64,000 nucleotides of DNA from an uncultured Pseudoalteromonas sp. (GCA_947493455.1 CANLRB010000015.1:1-64000); one strand, 5' to 3'; counted from the first letter of the stretch, positions 1 to 9,173 are shown. Numbers and translations are program-made. The notes: generated from the sequence alone by a model not told the origin.

Positions 1-173
1 TGTTGGTCACCTTCGCCTTGTTGTTGGTCACCTTCGCCTTGTTGTTGGTCACCTTCGCCTTGTTGTTGGTCACCTTCACCTTGTTGTTGGTCACCGGCAC
101 CTTGTTGTTGGTCACCTTCGCCTTGTTGTTGGTCGCCTTCACCTTGTTGTTGGTCACCGTCGCCTTGTTGTTG
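1..173. repeat. 21-bp coding tandem repeat (QQGEGDQ units)
   Basis: About eight contiguous 21-bp units run from base 1 to about 173 and probably continue beyond the window. In the minus-strand reading frame each unit encodes Gly-Glu-Gly-Asp-Gln-Gln-Gln, with variants GDGD and GAGD. There are no spacers, so it is not a CRISPR. It forms the low-complexity tail of the VWA-TPR protein. The unit is a multiple of three, so gain or loss of copies keeps the frame. Confidence 0.95.
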
Positions 174-1502
174 CTTAAGCAAGTTTAAATTATGCTGCGC
201 TTGTTCGAAATCGGGTTTTTTATCAAGCGCTTGTTCATATTTATCGATCGCTTCATCAACGCGCCCTAATTGCGCCAAGGCATTGCCTTGGTTATAAAGT
301 CCTGTTGCCGAATTATCGTTGCTAAACGCGTCGAGTGCTTTTTCATATTGTTGGGTTTGATAGTAAGCAGCACCAGAGAGCTGGGCATTATCATCAGTGA
401 TTGCACTGTTGTAGTCTTTCGCTTGATAAGCATCCAATGCTTTTTGTTGTTTGTTCTTTAGCCAGTCTGGCAATTCAAATGCGGCGCTTGGCTGCGGTGC
501 AATCGCAACGATGCATAATGGCACAAGCAATATGACGCGCTCGCGCATTAAAAGTAATAAAAGAGGGATTAGAAGTAATGTCAAATAAACACCGCCGTCC
601 AGTAACTGTTCGCTCAGTTGATCGCTTTCATTAAGTGCATCGTCATTTTTAACGCGTGGCTTAAATGTATTTATGTCTTCTTCACCTGCAGTAAAGTACG
701 CAAAGCGTCCACCGTAGCTTGCCGCTAAATTTTTTAGTTGTGCATAATTTGCCTTAGGAATAACAATTTGCCCGGTATTATCTTTTAAAAAGCCGACATC
801 AGGTAATTGAATCGGTGCACCACTTTCAGTGGCGACTGCATAAATAGAAAGCGAATAAGTGTGTTTGCTCAAAATATCGCGAAGATCTGCTATGTCTTCT
901 CGGTCAATGCCGTCGGTGACCAATATTATTTCCCCGTGCAAATAATCTGCATTTTTAAGCAAATCGATGCTTCGTGTAACACCGGCTAACACATTTGATC
1001 CTTTGCTTGGCATGATGTCGGGACTTAAGCTCGGAATTAAATTCGCTAGAGTTGTAGAATCTGAGCTCAATGGTGAAATAGTAAACGCATCGCCACTATA
1101 GGCAACAAGAGCGGTTTCACCTTCACTAAATTGGGTCAACATATCGAGTATTTTAAATCGAGCCTGAGTGAGTCGATTTGGTTTAATATCTTGGCTATAC
1201 ATTGACAACGACATGTCCATCAGCACAATACGTGCATCGCTTGCTTTGAAAACGGGTATTTTTTCTTTTTGCCACGATGGCCCTGCTAATGCAATACATC
1301 CGATTATCAGGAAAAAACTCAATAACCATGGTGAGAGTCGGTTCTTTTTATGTTCAGTTGATACCATAAATTGTGCAAGATGCGGTGCAATCAGTTGTTC
1401 GCTTTTAAGTCGCTTACTTCTAGATAAAAGAATATAGGCGACAAATAGTAGGCTTACTGGGAGCAGCAACCATAGAAAATGAGGACGTATAAATTCAATC
1501 AT
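1..1502 (-). CDS. VWA-TPR protein of the Bat/aerotolerance type, 3' end outside window
   Basis: At least 500 residues are visible; the C-terminus lies beyond base 1. The start is the ATG at 1502-1500, which overlaps the end of the upstream VWA gene by 8 bp. Read in order: two N-terminal membrane segments (about residues 9-27 and 58-74), a von Willebrand A domain with an intact metal-site motif DMSLS (about 96-100), a hydrophobic segment after the VWA domain, tetratricopeptide-like repeats (about 370-440), then a low-complexity tail of QQGEGDQ units. This is the BatB/BatC layout: a membrane-anchored VWA domain facing the periplasm with a TPR scaffold. It is the fifth gene of the moxR operon, and a BatD-like gene would be expected next, outside the window. 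The family's biochemical role is poorly defined (envelope integrity, oxidative stress tolerance, or MoxR chaperoning of complexes). Confidence 0.85.
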   Translation of the reverse strand, partial: MIEFIRPHFLWLLLPVSLLFVAYILLSRSKRLKSEQLIAPHLAQFMVSTEHKKNRLSPWLLSFFLIIGCIALAGPSWQKEKIPVFKASDARIVLMDMSLSMYSQDIKPNRLTQARFKILDMLTQFSEGETALVAYSGDAFTISPLSSDSTTLANLIPSLSPDIMPSKGSNVLAGVTRSIDLLKNADYLHGEIILVTDGIDREDIADLRDILSKHTYSLSIYAVATESGAPIQLPDVGFLKDNTGQIVIPKANYAQLKNLAASYGGRFAYFTAGEEDINTFKPRVKNDDALNESDQLSEQLLDGGVYLTLLLIPLLLLLMRERVILLVPLCIVAIAPQPSAAFELPDWLKNKQQKALDAYQAKDYNSAITDDNAQLSGAAYYQTQQYEKALDAFSNDNSATGLYNQGNALAQLGRVDEAIDKYEQALDKKPDFEQAQHNLNLLKQQQGDGDQQQGEGDQQQGEGDQQQGAGDQQQGEGDQQQGEGDQQQGEGDQQQGEGDQ

Positions 1503-2481
1503 GGGATGTTTCCTCCGGGCGCAGAGCAAGTGCTATTTGCCAAAGTAAACTGAGACAGATTAGCAGAATAATCACACCGAGCGGATAGTAAAAGAGGGCG
1601 CTTTGCGGGCGAAATGTTTGCTGATCGTCTTCAAGTGGTTCTAGGCGATCAAGTTCGCTATAGATAGATTGCAATGTTTGAGCGTCTGTCGCCCTAAAAT
1701 ATTTGCCGCCAGTCTCAGAGGCTATTTTCTTTAGTAGCGTTTCATCTAAACTACTACCGCGACTTAAACCCATTGAAAAAAAGCCACGATTTGAAGAATT
1801 CGAGCCAACACCAACCGTATAAACTTTGATGCCTTCTTCTTTGGCCAATATGAGTGCCTCTTCGGGGTCAAGGTTGCCTGATGTATTTTGTCCATCAGTA
1901 AGCAATATCAAAATGCGGTTACTGTCTTCTTTCAATTTAAATCGTTTCACTGCTAAACCAAGTGCATCGCCAATCGCTGTGGCTTTACCAACGAGACCAA
2001 TTTGCGCTTCGACTAGCATTTGACTCACCGTTGTAACGTCTCGCGTAAGCGGTGTTTGTAAGAAGGCTGTATCGCCAAATAGAATAAGTCCAAGTCTATC
2101 GCCTTTACGCGCAGTGATAAATTCACTCAATACTGCCTTTACTAATGACAAACGATCGATATATTGGCCTTGATAGGCCATATCGGCTTCTTCCATTGAG
2201 CCCGATAAGTCTACGGCGAGCATTAAATCTCGTCCTTCGAGCGGCAAACTGATGGGGTCGCCATAATATTTAGGGTTCGCAACTGCGCTACATAAACAAA
2301 GCCAGCACAACCAGCCAAGCAGCGACACGCGAGCTTTCTTTGCTGCACCATAACGGCTTTGTGGCATGCCTATAAGTGACGGTGCTTTTATCGTAAGCCG
2401 TGTTACCGTGCTTTTTAAAAATAACAGGATGAAGGGTAAAGGGACTAGTAAAAATGCCCAAGGCCAACTAAATTCAAACAT
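1495..2481 (-). CDS. BatA-like VWA domain membrane protein
   Basis: This is a 328-residue protein with N-terminal membrane segments (about 7-23 and 52-67), a von Willebrand A domain whose metal-ion site motif DLSGS is at residues 91-95, and a C-terminal membrane segment near residues 300-318. That is the standard layout of BatA/YfbK-like VWA proteins encoded next to MoxR ATPases. The VWA domain should sit in the periplasm and bind partners through a divalent metal. It overlaps the upstream DUF4381 gene by 8 bp and the downstream VWA-TPR gene by 8 bp, so translational coupling in one operon is likely. The specific partner cannot be read from the sequence. Confidence 0.88.
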   Translation of the reverse strand: MFEFSWPWAFLLVPLPFILLFLKSTVTRLTIKAPSLIGMPQSRYGAAKKARVSLLGWLCWLCLCSAVANPKYYGDPISLPLEGRDLMLAVDLSGSMEEADMAYQGQYIDRLSLVKAVLSEFITARKGDRLGLILFGDTAFLQTPLTRDVTTVSQMLVEAQIGLVGKATAIGDALGLAVKRFKLKEDSNRILILLTDGQNTSGNLDPEEALILAKEEGIKVYTVGVGSNSSNRGFFSMGLSRGSSLDETLLKKIASETGGKYFRATDAQTLQSIYSELDRLEPLEDDQQTFRPQSALFYYPLGVIILLICLSLLWQIALALRPEETSHD

Positions 2482-2926
2482 TGACTTGCTCTTTTAATTT
2501 AAATTTTACAATCGCTTGAACCAATTTTTGACGACACTGCGGATGCGCTTGCGATGACGGTGCATAGAGTAATGCAAGGTCGTCCGGTGTTAATAGAGTA
2601 CCACTGACTTGCATCACGAATTTAGACCACCTTTCACCGTGCAGCGCGCTGACTTTATCGCCGTAATAGTGACGCGCTAGCCGTTTTAATATTTCATGTA
2701 GTTGATTAAGCTGAGTTACTTCTGCGTGTGTGATTGCCAAAGCGAGTGTTTTAGCGTGACGTTTGGCTTGATTAAAACGCCAACGTTTAACAATAAAACG
2801 AATGATGAATGCGATTAACACAATCGTCACGATGATTAGCATGTACGCAAATGGTGATAACGGCCACCACGATACTTGAGTTGGCGCAATAACATCTTGG
2901 AGTGGCACAGGGGGTTGCATTGCCAT
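2474..2926 (-). CDS. DUF4381 domain membrane protein of the moxR operon
   Basis: This 150-residue protein has one strong membrane segment at about residues 28-46, preceded by a Pro/Val-rich N-terminus and followed by a basic stretch (KRWRFNQAKRH) and a soluble helical domain. Size, topology and position between the DUF58 gene and the BatA gene match the DUF4381 family, which is found almost only in such operons. The ATG at 2926 is preceded by GAGG at a spacing of 8, which favours it over the ATG two codons on. Its function is unknown; it probably works as a small membrane partner of the VWA proteins. Confidence 0.8.
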   Translation of the reverse strand: MAMQPPVPLQDVIAPTQVSWWPLSPFAYMLIIVTIVLIAFIIRFIVKRWRFNQAKRHAKTLALAITHAEVTQLNQLHEILKRLARHYYGDKVSALHGERWSKFVMQVSGTLLTPDDLALLYAPSSQAHPQCRQKLVQAIVKFKLKEQVNV

Positions 2927-2930
2927 CTTA

Positions 2931-3881
2931 TTACCCTCTTGAAACTAGTTGCTCGGTGAGCGGCATGGCACTTGTAATATCAATTACATTGATCCCGAGT
3001 CGAGTTAATTGATGATGAGTCTTATCGCGATACGCTGTGACATGCTTTTTGTAAGTGTCTCTAAAAGACGCGCTCGATAATGCAAGTGTTGTTATATTCT
3101 CTGAGGTATCTAGGTGAATATCATCATGGTACTTTGGTAATGACAGTTCAAAAGGGTCGCTCACTCGCACTGCGATAACTTCGCAATGTCGGGTTAGGTT
3201 TTGCAATTGTTTAGCGCTTTGCTCATTCATTTTACTAAAATCAGAAATGAGATAAACTAAACTGCCCGGCTTTGCCATTTGATTGAGTCGTTGCAGTTGT
3301 TCGTTAAATGGGCAGTAATCTGGTTCTGCGTGTGCAGTACGTGATTCTCCATGGCATTCGATGAGTTGGTGAATTAAACGTAATACGGCGTTTTGTCGGC
3401 TGCCCGGTTTTGCTTCATAGTGGTTTTGACTATTAAATGTCAGCCCACCAACCCGATCGCCACGTCTACTAGCGGACCACGCAATCATTGCTGCGATATG
3501 CGCTGTTTGAATTGACTTTAAAACAAATCGAGTACCAAATAACATGCTGTCACTAAAATCGGAGACCACGTATACCGGTCGTTCTTTTTCTTCTTGATAA
3601 AGTTTGGTATGGGCAACGCCAGTGCGCGCCGTTACACGCCAATCAATTGAACGCACGTCATCGCCGTTTTGATAGTGACGGACTTCGGCAAATTCCATTC
3701 CGCGGCCTTTGTGAGGTGCGAGATATTGACCGGCCATACGGTGCTTAATGAGTCGTGAAGGCGTTAAATCGAGCAAATGCGCTCTCGCTTGATAGTAGAC
3801 CAACTCTCTTAATGAGAGCGTAACGCCGTCGCATCCGAGTTCATTAAGCCAGTCGGTCGTTTGAGAAGCAGTTACAGTCAT
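2931..3881 (-). CDS. DUF58 family protein
   Basis: This 316-residue soluble protein has the DUF58 hallmark near residues 65-90 (a tract of the type RHYQNGDDVRSIDWRVTART), which sits in a VWA-like fold. No membrane segment is obvious. The ATG lies 2 bp after the moxR stop codon. DUF58 proteins nearly always accompany MoxR ATPases and are thought to act as their substrate or adaptor, but no enzymatic role is established. The alternating hydrophobic strands and the SDFSDS tract (about 108-113), which resembles a metal-site motif, support a degenerate VWA fold. Confidence 0.85.
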   Translation of the reverse strand: MTVTASQTTDWLNELGCDGVTLSLRELVYYQARAHLLDLTPSRLIKHRMAGQYLAPHKGRGMEFAEVRHYQNGDDVRSIDWRVTARTGVAHTKLYQEEKERPVYVVSDFSDSMLFGTRFVLKSIQTAHIAAMIAWSASRRGDRVGGLTFNSQNHYEAKPGSRQNAVLRLIHQLIECHGESRTAHAEPDYCPFNEQLQRLNQMAKPGSLVYLISDFSKMNEQSAKQLQNLTRHCEVIAVRVSDPFELSLPKYHDDIHLDTSENITTLALSSASFRDTYKKHVTAYRDKTHHQLTRLGINVIDITSAMPLTEQLVSRG

Positions 3882-3883
3882 TT

Positions 3884-4840
3884 TTAAGGCACTGCAACTC
3901 GCGCTAATATTTCATTTAATACGTGATCTTTATCGATCCGATCGGCTTGTGCTTCATAAGACAATATAATGCGGTGACGAAGTACGTTATTAAATACGCT
4001 TTGGATATCTTCAGGTGCAACAAAGTCGCGTCCGCTTAACCAGGCATGTGCTCGGGCACAACGGTCAAGCGCAATAGTTGCACGTGGACTCGCACCAAAT
4101 TCAATCCATGATGCTAAACTCTGGTCAATCTTATCCGCCTGGCGTGTTGCGAGGATTAATTGCACTAAATAGCGTTCAAGCGGTTCAGATAGGTGCATTG
4201 CGAGAATTTCTTTACGTGCTTCAAACAAGGTTTTTTGACAAATTTCAGGCGGTTGGGTACTTGAATCAGCGATTGCTTCGCCGCGCGTTAGGCGCAAAAT
4301 TGCGAGCTCGCTTTGTGCATCGGGGTAATCGATATTTAAATGTAATAAAAAGCGGTCTAGTTGCGCTTCGGGCAATGGATAAGTACCTTCTTGCTCTAAT
4401 GGGTTTTGCGTTGCCATAACTAAGAACAAATCGGGCAGCGGATAAGTGTTTTTGCCCACTGTAATTTGGCGCTCAGCCATCGCTTCTAGCAAGGCTGATT
4501 GTACTTTAGCTGGGGCTCGGTTTATTTCGTCCGCTAAAATCAGATTGTGAAACAGAGGACCCGCTTCAAATATAAATTCGTTGGTCTGTTGGCGGTAAAT
4601 ATCGGTACCAGTAATATCTGCTGGTAGTAAATCTGGTGTAAATTGTACCCGTTGAAAACTTCCTTCAACACCTTTTGCTAAGGAGTTTACTGCGCGGGTT
4701 TTGGCAAGCCCTGGCGGTCCTTCGACAAGCAGGTGACCATCAGCCAAAATTGCGAGTAAAAGGGCTTGAGTAAGTTCAGGTTGGCCGATAATTTGGCTAT
4801 TCAAATAGCTCTGTAATTGCGTAAATGCTGATACTGCCAT
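3884..4840 (-). CDS. MoxR-family AAA+ ATPase
   Basis: This is a 318-residue AAA+ ATPase. Walker A is GPPGLAKT at residues 41-48, Walker B is in LILADEINRAP, and the MoxR signature around MATQNPLEQEGTYPLPEAQ follows, with the C-terminal lid domain at about 210-318. MoxR ATPases use ATP hydrolysis to remodel or activate partner proteins, usually those of the adjacent VWA genes. It is the first gene of the five-gene minus-strand operon ending beyond base 1. No strong ribosome binding site is seen before the ATG at 4840. The 243 bp upstream contain no gene and presumably carry the operon promoter, although I could not pick out a convincing one. Confidence 0.92.
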   Translation of the reverse strand: MAVSAFTQLQSYLNSQIIGQPELTQALLLAILADGHLLVEGPPGLAKTRAVNSLAKGVEGSFQRVQFTPDLLPADITGTDIYRQQTNEFIFEAGPLFHNLILADEINRAPAKVQSALLEAMAERQITVGKNTYPLPDLFLVMATQNPLEQEGTYPLPEAQLDRFLLHLNIDYPDAQSELAILRLTRGEAIADSSTQPPEICQKTLFEARKEILAMHLSEPLERYLVQLILATRQADKIDQSLASWIEFGASPRATIALDRCARAHAWLSGRDFVAPEDIQSVFNNVLRHRIILSYEAQADRIDKDHVLNEILARVAVP

Positions 4841-5083
4841 TGCCGTATAAATCCTTATTGCATTTTTTCATTATGTATTGGCGAATAAAACTGCACAATC
4901 ATAAGTTAACGTCACATATGGCGTCTGATTATACTGATCACAATCAAATTGTGAAGCATGGCATTAAATTGCTTCTGTAACTAATTTTTTCGAAAACCTT
5001 TGGGGGTTAATTGTGGGCAATTCAGAGGGCGTATTTGCTATAAAATTGGCCTAGCTGTATTGCGCTAAGCCTCGTGTTATTAA

Positions 5084-5278
5084 TTACTTTGCGTTGTGTT
5101 CAAATTGCTTGTCGCGGTATTTCAACCCGTCTATTACGAGGTCGAGAATAGGGCGTTTGTCACCATTGAACCAATTATTTGCTGTTCGTTTACTCAATGC
5201 ACCATTGGTGAGCTCAGAAATTAAATTGGCGTTGTATTGATTGCCAAGTTCAGATTTAAGATGTTGACTTAATTTCAT
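5084..5278 (-). CDS. Small HTH-like protein, unrecognised
   Basis: This is a 64-residue protein. Three ATG codons lie in a row (5284, 5281, 5278); AGAGG at 5286-5290 is best spaced (7 nt) for the third, so I choose 5278. The sequence is mostly helical and contains LSKRTANNWFNGDKRP, which resembles the recognition-helix region of small Cro/XRE-type DNA-binding proteins. I cannot assign it to a named family. It stands alone between the moxR operon and fadIJ, and its own promoter should lie in the AT-rich 5340-5550 interval. It could be a small regulator; this is inference from composition only. Confidence 0.55.
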   Translation of the reverse strand: MKLSQHLKSELGNQYNANLISELTNGALSKRTANNWFNGDKRPILDLVIDGLKYRDKQFEHNAK

Positions 5279-5546
5279 CATCATACCTCTATCATAAATT
5301 GAATACGTTAGATAAATTGTTACTGACAATTGTGTAATAAAGTAGAAATTTTCGGTTGTCGTTTGTATTTATTAACTACTTTAATGTGACCCGTTTTTTA
5401 CATTTTGTCCTTTTATAGGCCGAAGTTTTACCACCATTTACAAAATAAACTTCTATACTTTTTCAAGTAACACTTTGATGTAAATAATAATTTAATATCG
5501 CCATTTGCGTATTTTAAGGCTAATTTTATTTTTATCGCGTTAAGCA

Positions 5547-5576
5547 TTGGCAAAAAAATATTCATTGCTTTAGAAT
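5547..5576 (+). promoter_or_regulatory. Sigma70-like promoter of fadIJ
   Basis: TTGGCA (5547-5552) and TAGAAT (5571-5576) are separated by 18 bp, with transcription predicted to start near 5583, about 40 bp before the fadI start codon. The rest of the 295-bp gap between the small HTH-like gene and fadI is AT-rich and shows no gene. Confidence 0.5.
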
Positions 5577-5589
5577 CAAAACATTGATT

Positions 5590-5607
5590 AACAGGTCAGA
5601 CCTGTAA
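5590..5607. promoter_or_regulatory. FadR-like operator upstream of fadIJ
   Basis: A perfect dyad ACAGGT-CAG-ACCTGT (5591-5605) lies just downstream of the predicted transcription start and 17 bp before the fadI ATG. It matches the core of the enterobacterial FadR consensus (GGTCNGAC with a TGT flank). A fadR gene is present at 31652. Placement over the early transcribed region fits repression relieved by long-chain acyl-CoA. Other fatty-acid regulators such as PsrA recognise different motifs, so FadR is the best guess. Confidence 0.6.
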
Positions 5608-5624
5608 CCAGAGGATAAAACTGA

Positions 5625-6935
5625 ATGTCTGAACAAAATATATTAAAAACAACAAAAGGCGACCGTATCGCCGTTGTCAGCGGATTGAGAACGCCCTTTG
5701 CGAAGCAAGCGACTTATTTTCATCATGTCCCAGCGCTGGATATGGGTAAGCTGGTAGTCAATGAAATGTTGGAACGTCTAAATTTGGACAAAAATGAAAT
5801 TGATCAATTGGTTTTTGGTCAAGTGGTGCAAATGCCTGAAGCACCTAACATTGCCCGCGAAATCGTATTAGGAACTGGAATGCCGGTATCTGTGGATGCA
5901 TATTCGGTATCTCGTGCTTGTGCAACGAGCTTTCAAGCCGTCGCTAATGTAGCAGAATCGATTATTGCAGGCTCGGTGAACGTGGGTATTGCGGGTGGCG
6001 CTGATTCATCATCTGTATTGCCAATTGGTGTGAGCAAAAAGCTAGCAGGTAGCTTGGTTGATTTAACGAAGGCACGTACCTTAGGGCAGCGATTGAAAAT
6101 ATTCTCTAAACTACGTATCAAAGATTTGCTACCTGTGCCGCCTGCAGTTGCTGAGTACTCAACGGGTCTGTCAATGGGGCAAACTGCAGAGCAAATGGCA
6201 AAGACACACCAAATTAGCCGTGCTGACCAAGACGCAATGGCGCACCGCTCGCACACCTTAGCAACAAAAGCTTGGCAAGATGGGTTACTCGATAGTGAAG
6301 TGATGGCAGCGCATGTTCCGCCATATACTGATACATTGACGCAAGACAATAATATTCGCACCAACTCTAAACTTGAAAGCTATGCCAAACTAAGACCTGT
6401 GTTTGATAGACAGCATGGCTCAGTAACGGCGGCAAATGCGACACCGTTGACTGATGGTGCAGCTGCAGTTCTGATGATGAGTGAATCGAAAGCCAAAGCG
6501 CTGGGTTATGATATTCTCGGTTATATTCGCAGCTTTGCATTCAGTGCAATCGGTGTACATGAAGACATGTTAATGGGTCCTGCGCATTCAACGCCAATTG
6601 CATTGCAACGCGCAGGGATTACATTGCAAGACTTAGATTTAATTGAAATGCATGAGGCATTTGCAGCACAAGCCCTAGCAAATATGAAAATGTTTGGTTG
6701 TAACAAGTTTGCACAGGAAAAATTAGGCTTGAGCAAGGCAATTGGTGAAATCGACATGGACAAATTTAATGTTAATGGTGGTTCACTCGCCTATGGACAC
6801 CCATTTGCCGCAACGGGCGCGCGCTTAATTACACAGAGTTTAAATGAACTTAACCGTCGTGGCGGCGGTCTTGCATTGACGACAGCATGTGCTGCAGGTG
6901 GCTTAGGTGCAGCATTTGTTTTAGAAGGAGCATAA
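5625..6935 (+). CDS. fadI: Acetyl-CoA acyltransferase FadI (3-ketoacyl-CoA thiolase)
   Basis: This 436-residue thiolase has the length of E. coli FadI, longer than FadA because of an insertion in the middle. The nucleophilic cysteine is C99 in [10 protein letters not shown], the catalytic His is in GHPFAATG, and the second Cys is in the C-terminal CAAGGLGAA tract. It cleaves 3-ketoacyl-CoA to acetyl-CoA and a shortened acyl-CoA in the last step of beta-oxidation, forming a complex with FadJ. The ATG follows an AGAGGAT ribosome site. fadJ starts 1 bp after its stop, so the two are translationally coupled. Regulation is probably by FadR through the dyad at 5590-5607. Confidence 0.95.
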   Translation: MSEQNILKTTKGDRIAVVSGLRTPFAKQATYFHHVPALDMGKLVVNEMLERLNLDKNEIDQLVFGQVVQMPEAPNIAREIVLGTGMPVSVDAYSVSRACATSFQAVANVAESIIAGSVNVGIAGGADSSSVLPIGVSKKLAGSLVDLTKARTLGQRLKIFSKLRIKDLLPVPPAVAEYSTGLSMGQTAEQMAKTHQISRADQDAMAHRSHTLATKAWQDGLLDSEVMAAHVPPYTDTLTQDNNIRTNSKLESYAKLRPVFDRQHGSVTAANATPLTDGAAAVLMMSESKAKALGYDILGYIRSFAFSAIGVHEDMLMGPAHSTPIALQRAGITLQDLDLIEMHEAFAAQALANMKMFGCNKFAQEKLGLSKAIGEIDMDKFNVNGGSLAYGHPFAATGARLITQSLNELNRRGGGLALTTACAAGGLGAAFVLEGA

Positions 6936-6936
6936 C

Positions 6937-9054
6937 ATGAGTGAATCGGTTTTTGATTTTAGTGTAAATGAACAAAATATCGCGGTCGTCACTATTGATG
7001 TGCCGGGCGAAAAAATGAATACATTGCGAGCGAGTTTTGTTGATGACTTGAATGCTGTATTAAAACAAGCTCTCGAATCTCAAGTGAAAGGACTGGTATT
7101 TATTAGTGCTAAGTCCGACAACTTCATTGCAGGTGCGGATATCAATATGCTCGATAACGCAAAAACCCGCGATGACGCGTTATATTTATCGCAAACCTGT
7201 CATAGTGTGTTTGCTGATATGGTCAAGTTACCATTCCCCACTGTTGCAGCGATGCACGGTGCAGCACTTGGCGGGGGCTTAGAATTCGCACTCGCTTGTG
7301 ATTATCGTGTTTGTAGTGACGCAAGCAATACTAAGTTGGGTTTACCTGAAGTACAGCTTGGTTTGTTGCCAGGTGGTGGGGGTACGCAGCGTTTACCAAA
7401 ATTGGTTGGTATTCAAAAAGCACTGGAGTGGATGTTAACTGGCAAGCAAGTACGTGCAAAGCAAGCTAAAAAAGCTGGTTTAGTTGACGATTGTGTACCG
7501 CAGAGTATTCTGTTGGCCGCTGCCTTTAAACAAATTGAAAAAGGCAAGCGTAAGTCGCAAAAACCAAAGTTGAGCAAACTTTCAACGCTGCTCGAGTCAA
7601 ACCCATTTGGCCGCAATATTATCTTTAAAAAAGCACAAGAGAATGTCGATAAAAAAACAGGGGGTCATTACCCTGCGCCGTCTGCAATTATTAAAAGTGT
7701 GCGTGCCGCGGTAGAGATGAGCCCAGCAAAGGGTTTTGAAGTGGAAGCACAAGGCTTTGCTGATCTTTGTATGACAGACGTGTCTAAATCGCTACGTGGT
7801 ATCTTTTTTGCGACCACTGAGATGAAAAAAGAGTATTCAAATGCAGGTGCAAAAATTGAAAAGGCGGCAGTACTTGGCGGCGGTCTAATGGGAGCAGGTA
7901 TTGCCCATGTTAGCGCGTGCAAAGCGGGTGTTAAAGTGCGTATTAAAGATGTCGCTCAAAAGGGCATTTCGGGCGCGCTTAACTACAGTTATAAAATACT
8001 GAACAAAAAACAAAAGCGCCGCATTTTAAGTCATGCAGAGATGCAACAGCAAATGAATCAGATTACCGGCGGAGTTAACTACGACGGTTTTAAAAATATG
8101 GATATCGTGATTGAAGCCGTATTTGAAGATCTTGCGCTTAAGCAAGCCATGGTGGCTGATATTGAAACACAGTGCAATGACAATACCATTTTCGCGTCAA
8201 ATACATCGTCACTACCTATCGCGCAGATTGCAAGTGACGCTGCGCGCCCAGAAAATGTTATTGGTTTACACTACTTTTCACCAGTTGAAAAAATGCCCTT
8301 GGTCGAAATTATTCCACATCAAGGTACGAGCGAAACAACCATTGCTAAAGTTGTAAATTTTGCACGTAAGCAAGGAAAAACACCCATTGTGGTTAAAGAT
8401 AAGGCCGGCTTTTATGTAAATAGAATTCTTGCGCCTTATGTTAATGAGGCGGCTAATTTATTACTTGCAGGCGAGCCAATTGAAAAAATTGATCAGGCAT
8501 TGGTTGAATTTGGCTTTCCGGTTGGCCCGATGACGTTACTTGATGAAGTTGGCATTGATATCGGTTCTAAAATAGCGCCGATATTAGAGAACGAATTAGG
8601 TGAGCGATTTAAAGCGCCAGACGCTTTCTCACGATTAATAGACGCAGGGCGTCTTGGTCGTAAATCGAAACGCGGTTTTTATTTGTATGATAAAAAAGAC
8701 AAGAAAGTCGACGAATCAATTTATTCACTGTTGGGTGTGACGGTAAACCCGCGCTTGAATAAAGAAGAAATCGCACAGCGCTGCGTTGCGCAAATGCTAA
8801 ATGAAGCATCACGTTGTCTTGATGAAGGCATTATTGCAAGTGCTCGGGATGGCGATATCGGAGCGATTTTTGGTATCGGATTCCCACCATTCCTTGGCGG
8901 TCCATTTAGTTATATGGATAAACTTGGTGCAGCTAAAGTAGCATCTCAATTAGCGACGTTTGCTGAGCAAAATAGCCAGTTTACGCCGAGCGAGGCACTA
9001 ACAAAAATGGCGCAAGAAAATGATGTGTACTACGGTGGCGAAACGCAATCATAA
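6937..9054 (+). CDS. fadJ: Fatty oxidation complex alpha subunit FadJ
   Basis: This 705-residue bifunctional enzyme has an N-terminal enoyl-CoA hydratase (crotonase) domain, about residues 1-190, with the oxyanion-hole tract ALGGGLEFALA and the catalytic-Glu region GLPEVQLGLLPGGGG. A 3-hydroxyacyl-CoA dehydrogenase domain follows from about 305, with the NAD site VLGGGLMGAGIA and the catalytic His in HYFSPVEKMPLVE. It hydrates enoyl-CoA and oxidises the L-3-hydroxyacyl-CoA, passing product to FadI. The start is preceded by AAGGAG at the end of fadI. A strong intrinsic terminator follows. The next conserved gene of the E. coli block, sixA, occurs 5.6 kb downstream. Confidence 0.95.
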   Translation: MSESVFDFSVNEQNIAVVTIDVPGEKMNTLRASFVDDLNAVLKQALESQVKGLVFISAKSDNFIAGADINMLDNAKTRDDALYLSQTCHSVFADMVKLPFPTVAAMHGAALGGGLEFALACDYRVCSDASNTKLGLPEVQLGLLPGGGGTQRLPKLVGIQKALEWMLTGKQVRAKQAKKAGLVDDCVPQSILLAAAFKQIEKGKRKSQKPKLSKLSTLLESNPFGRNIIFKKAQENVDKKTGGHYPAPSAIIKSVRAAVEMSPAKGFEVEAQGFADLCMTDVSKSLRGIFFATTEMKKEYSNAGAKIEKAAVLGGGLMGAGIAHVSACKAGVKVRIKDVAQKGISGALNYSYKILNKKQKRRILSHAEMQQQMNQITGGVNYDGFKNMDIVIEAVFEDLALKQAMVADIETQCNDNTIFASNTSSLPIAQIASDAARPENVIGLHYFSPVEKMPLVEIIPHQGTSETTIAKVVNFARKQGKTPIVVKDKAGFYVNRILAPYVNEAANLLLAGEPIEKIDQALVEFGFPVGPMTLLDEVGIDIGSKIAPILENELGERFKAPDAFSRLIDAGRLGRKSKRGFYLYDKKDKKVDESIYSLLGVTVNPRLNKEEIAQRCVAQMLNEASRCLDEGIIASARDGDIGAIFGIGFPPFLGGPFSYMDKLGAAKVASQLATFAEQNSQFTPSEALTKMAQENDVYYGGETQS

Positions 9055-9080
9055 TATGAACGATTAAATCGATACTATTA

Positions 9081-9112
9081 AAAAACCGGAGTTAATACTT
9101 CGGTTTTTTTTT
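9081..9112 (+). terminator. Intrinsic terminator after fadJ
   Basis: A stem of about 10 bp (AAAACCGGAG pairing with CTTCGGTTTT, one G-T pair) with a short AT loop is followed by a run of T. It lies 27 bp after the fadJ stop codon. Confidence 0.85.
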
Positions 9113-9173
9113 GCTTTTAATTTGCTCAATTTTATGTATTATATGCGCTCAAATTTTCAGCGAAGGTCAACCA

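Noticed and set aside
1-173. CRISPR-like array
   Set aside because: Units are contiguous with no spacers and lie in a coding frame.
3-188. Plus-strand frame encoding a VTFALLL-type hydrophobic repeat
   Set aside because: It is the antisense of the QQGEGDQ repeat of the VWA-TPR gene; no ribosome site and composition is a by-product of the repeat.
4078-4419. 113-codon plus-strand frame inside moxR
   Set aside because: Antisense shadow of a strongly conserved ATPase gene with no independent support.
5933-6364. 143-codon minus-strand frame inside fadI
   Set aside because: Antisense shadow of fadI; no start context or recognisable domain.
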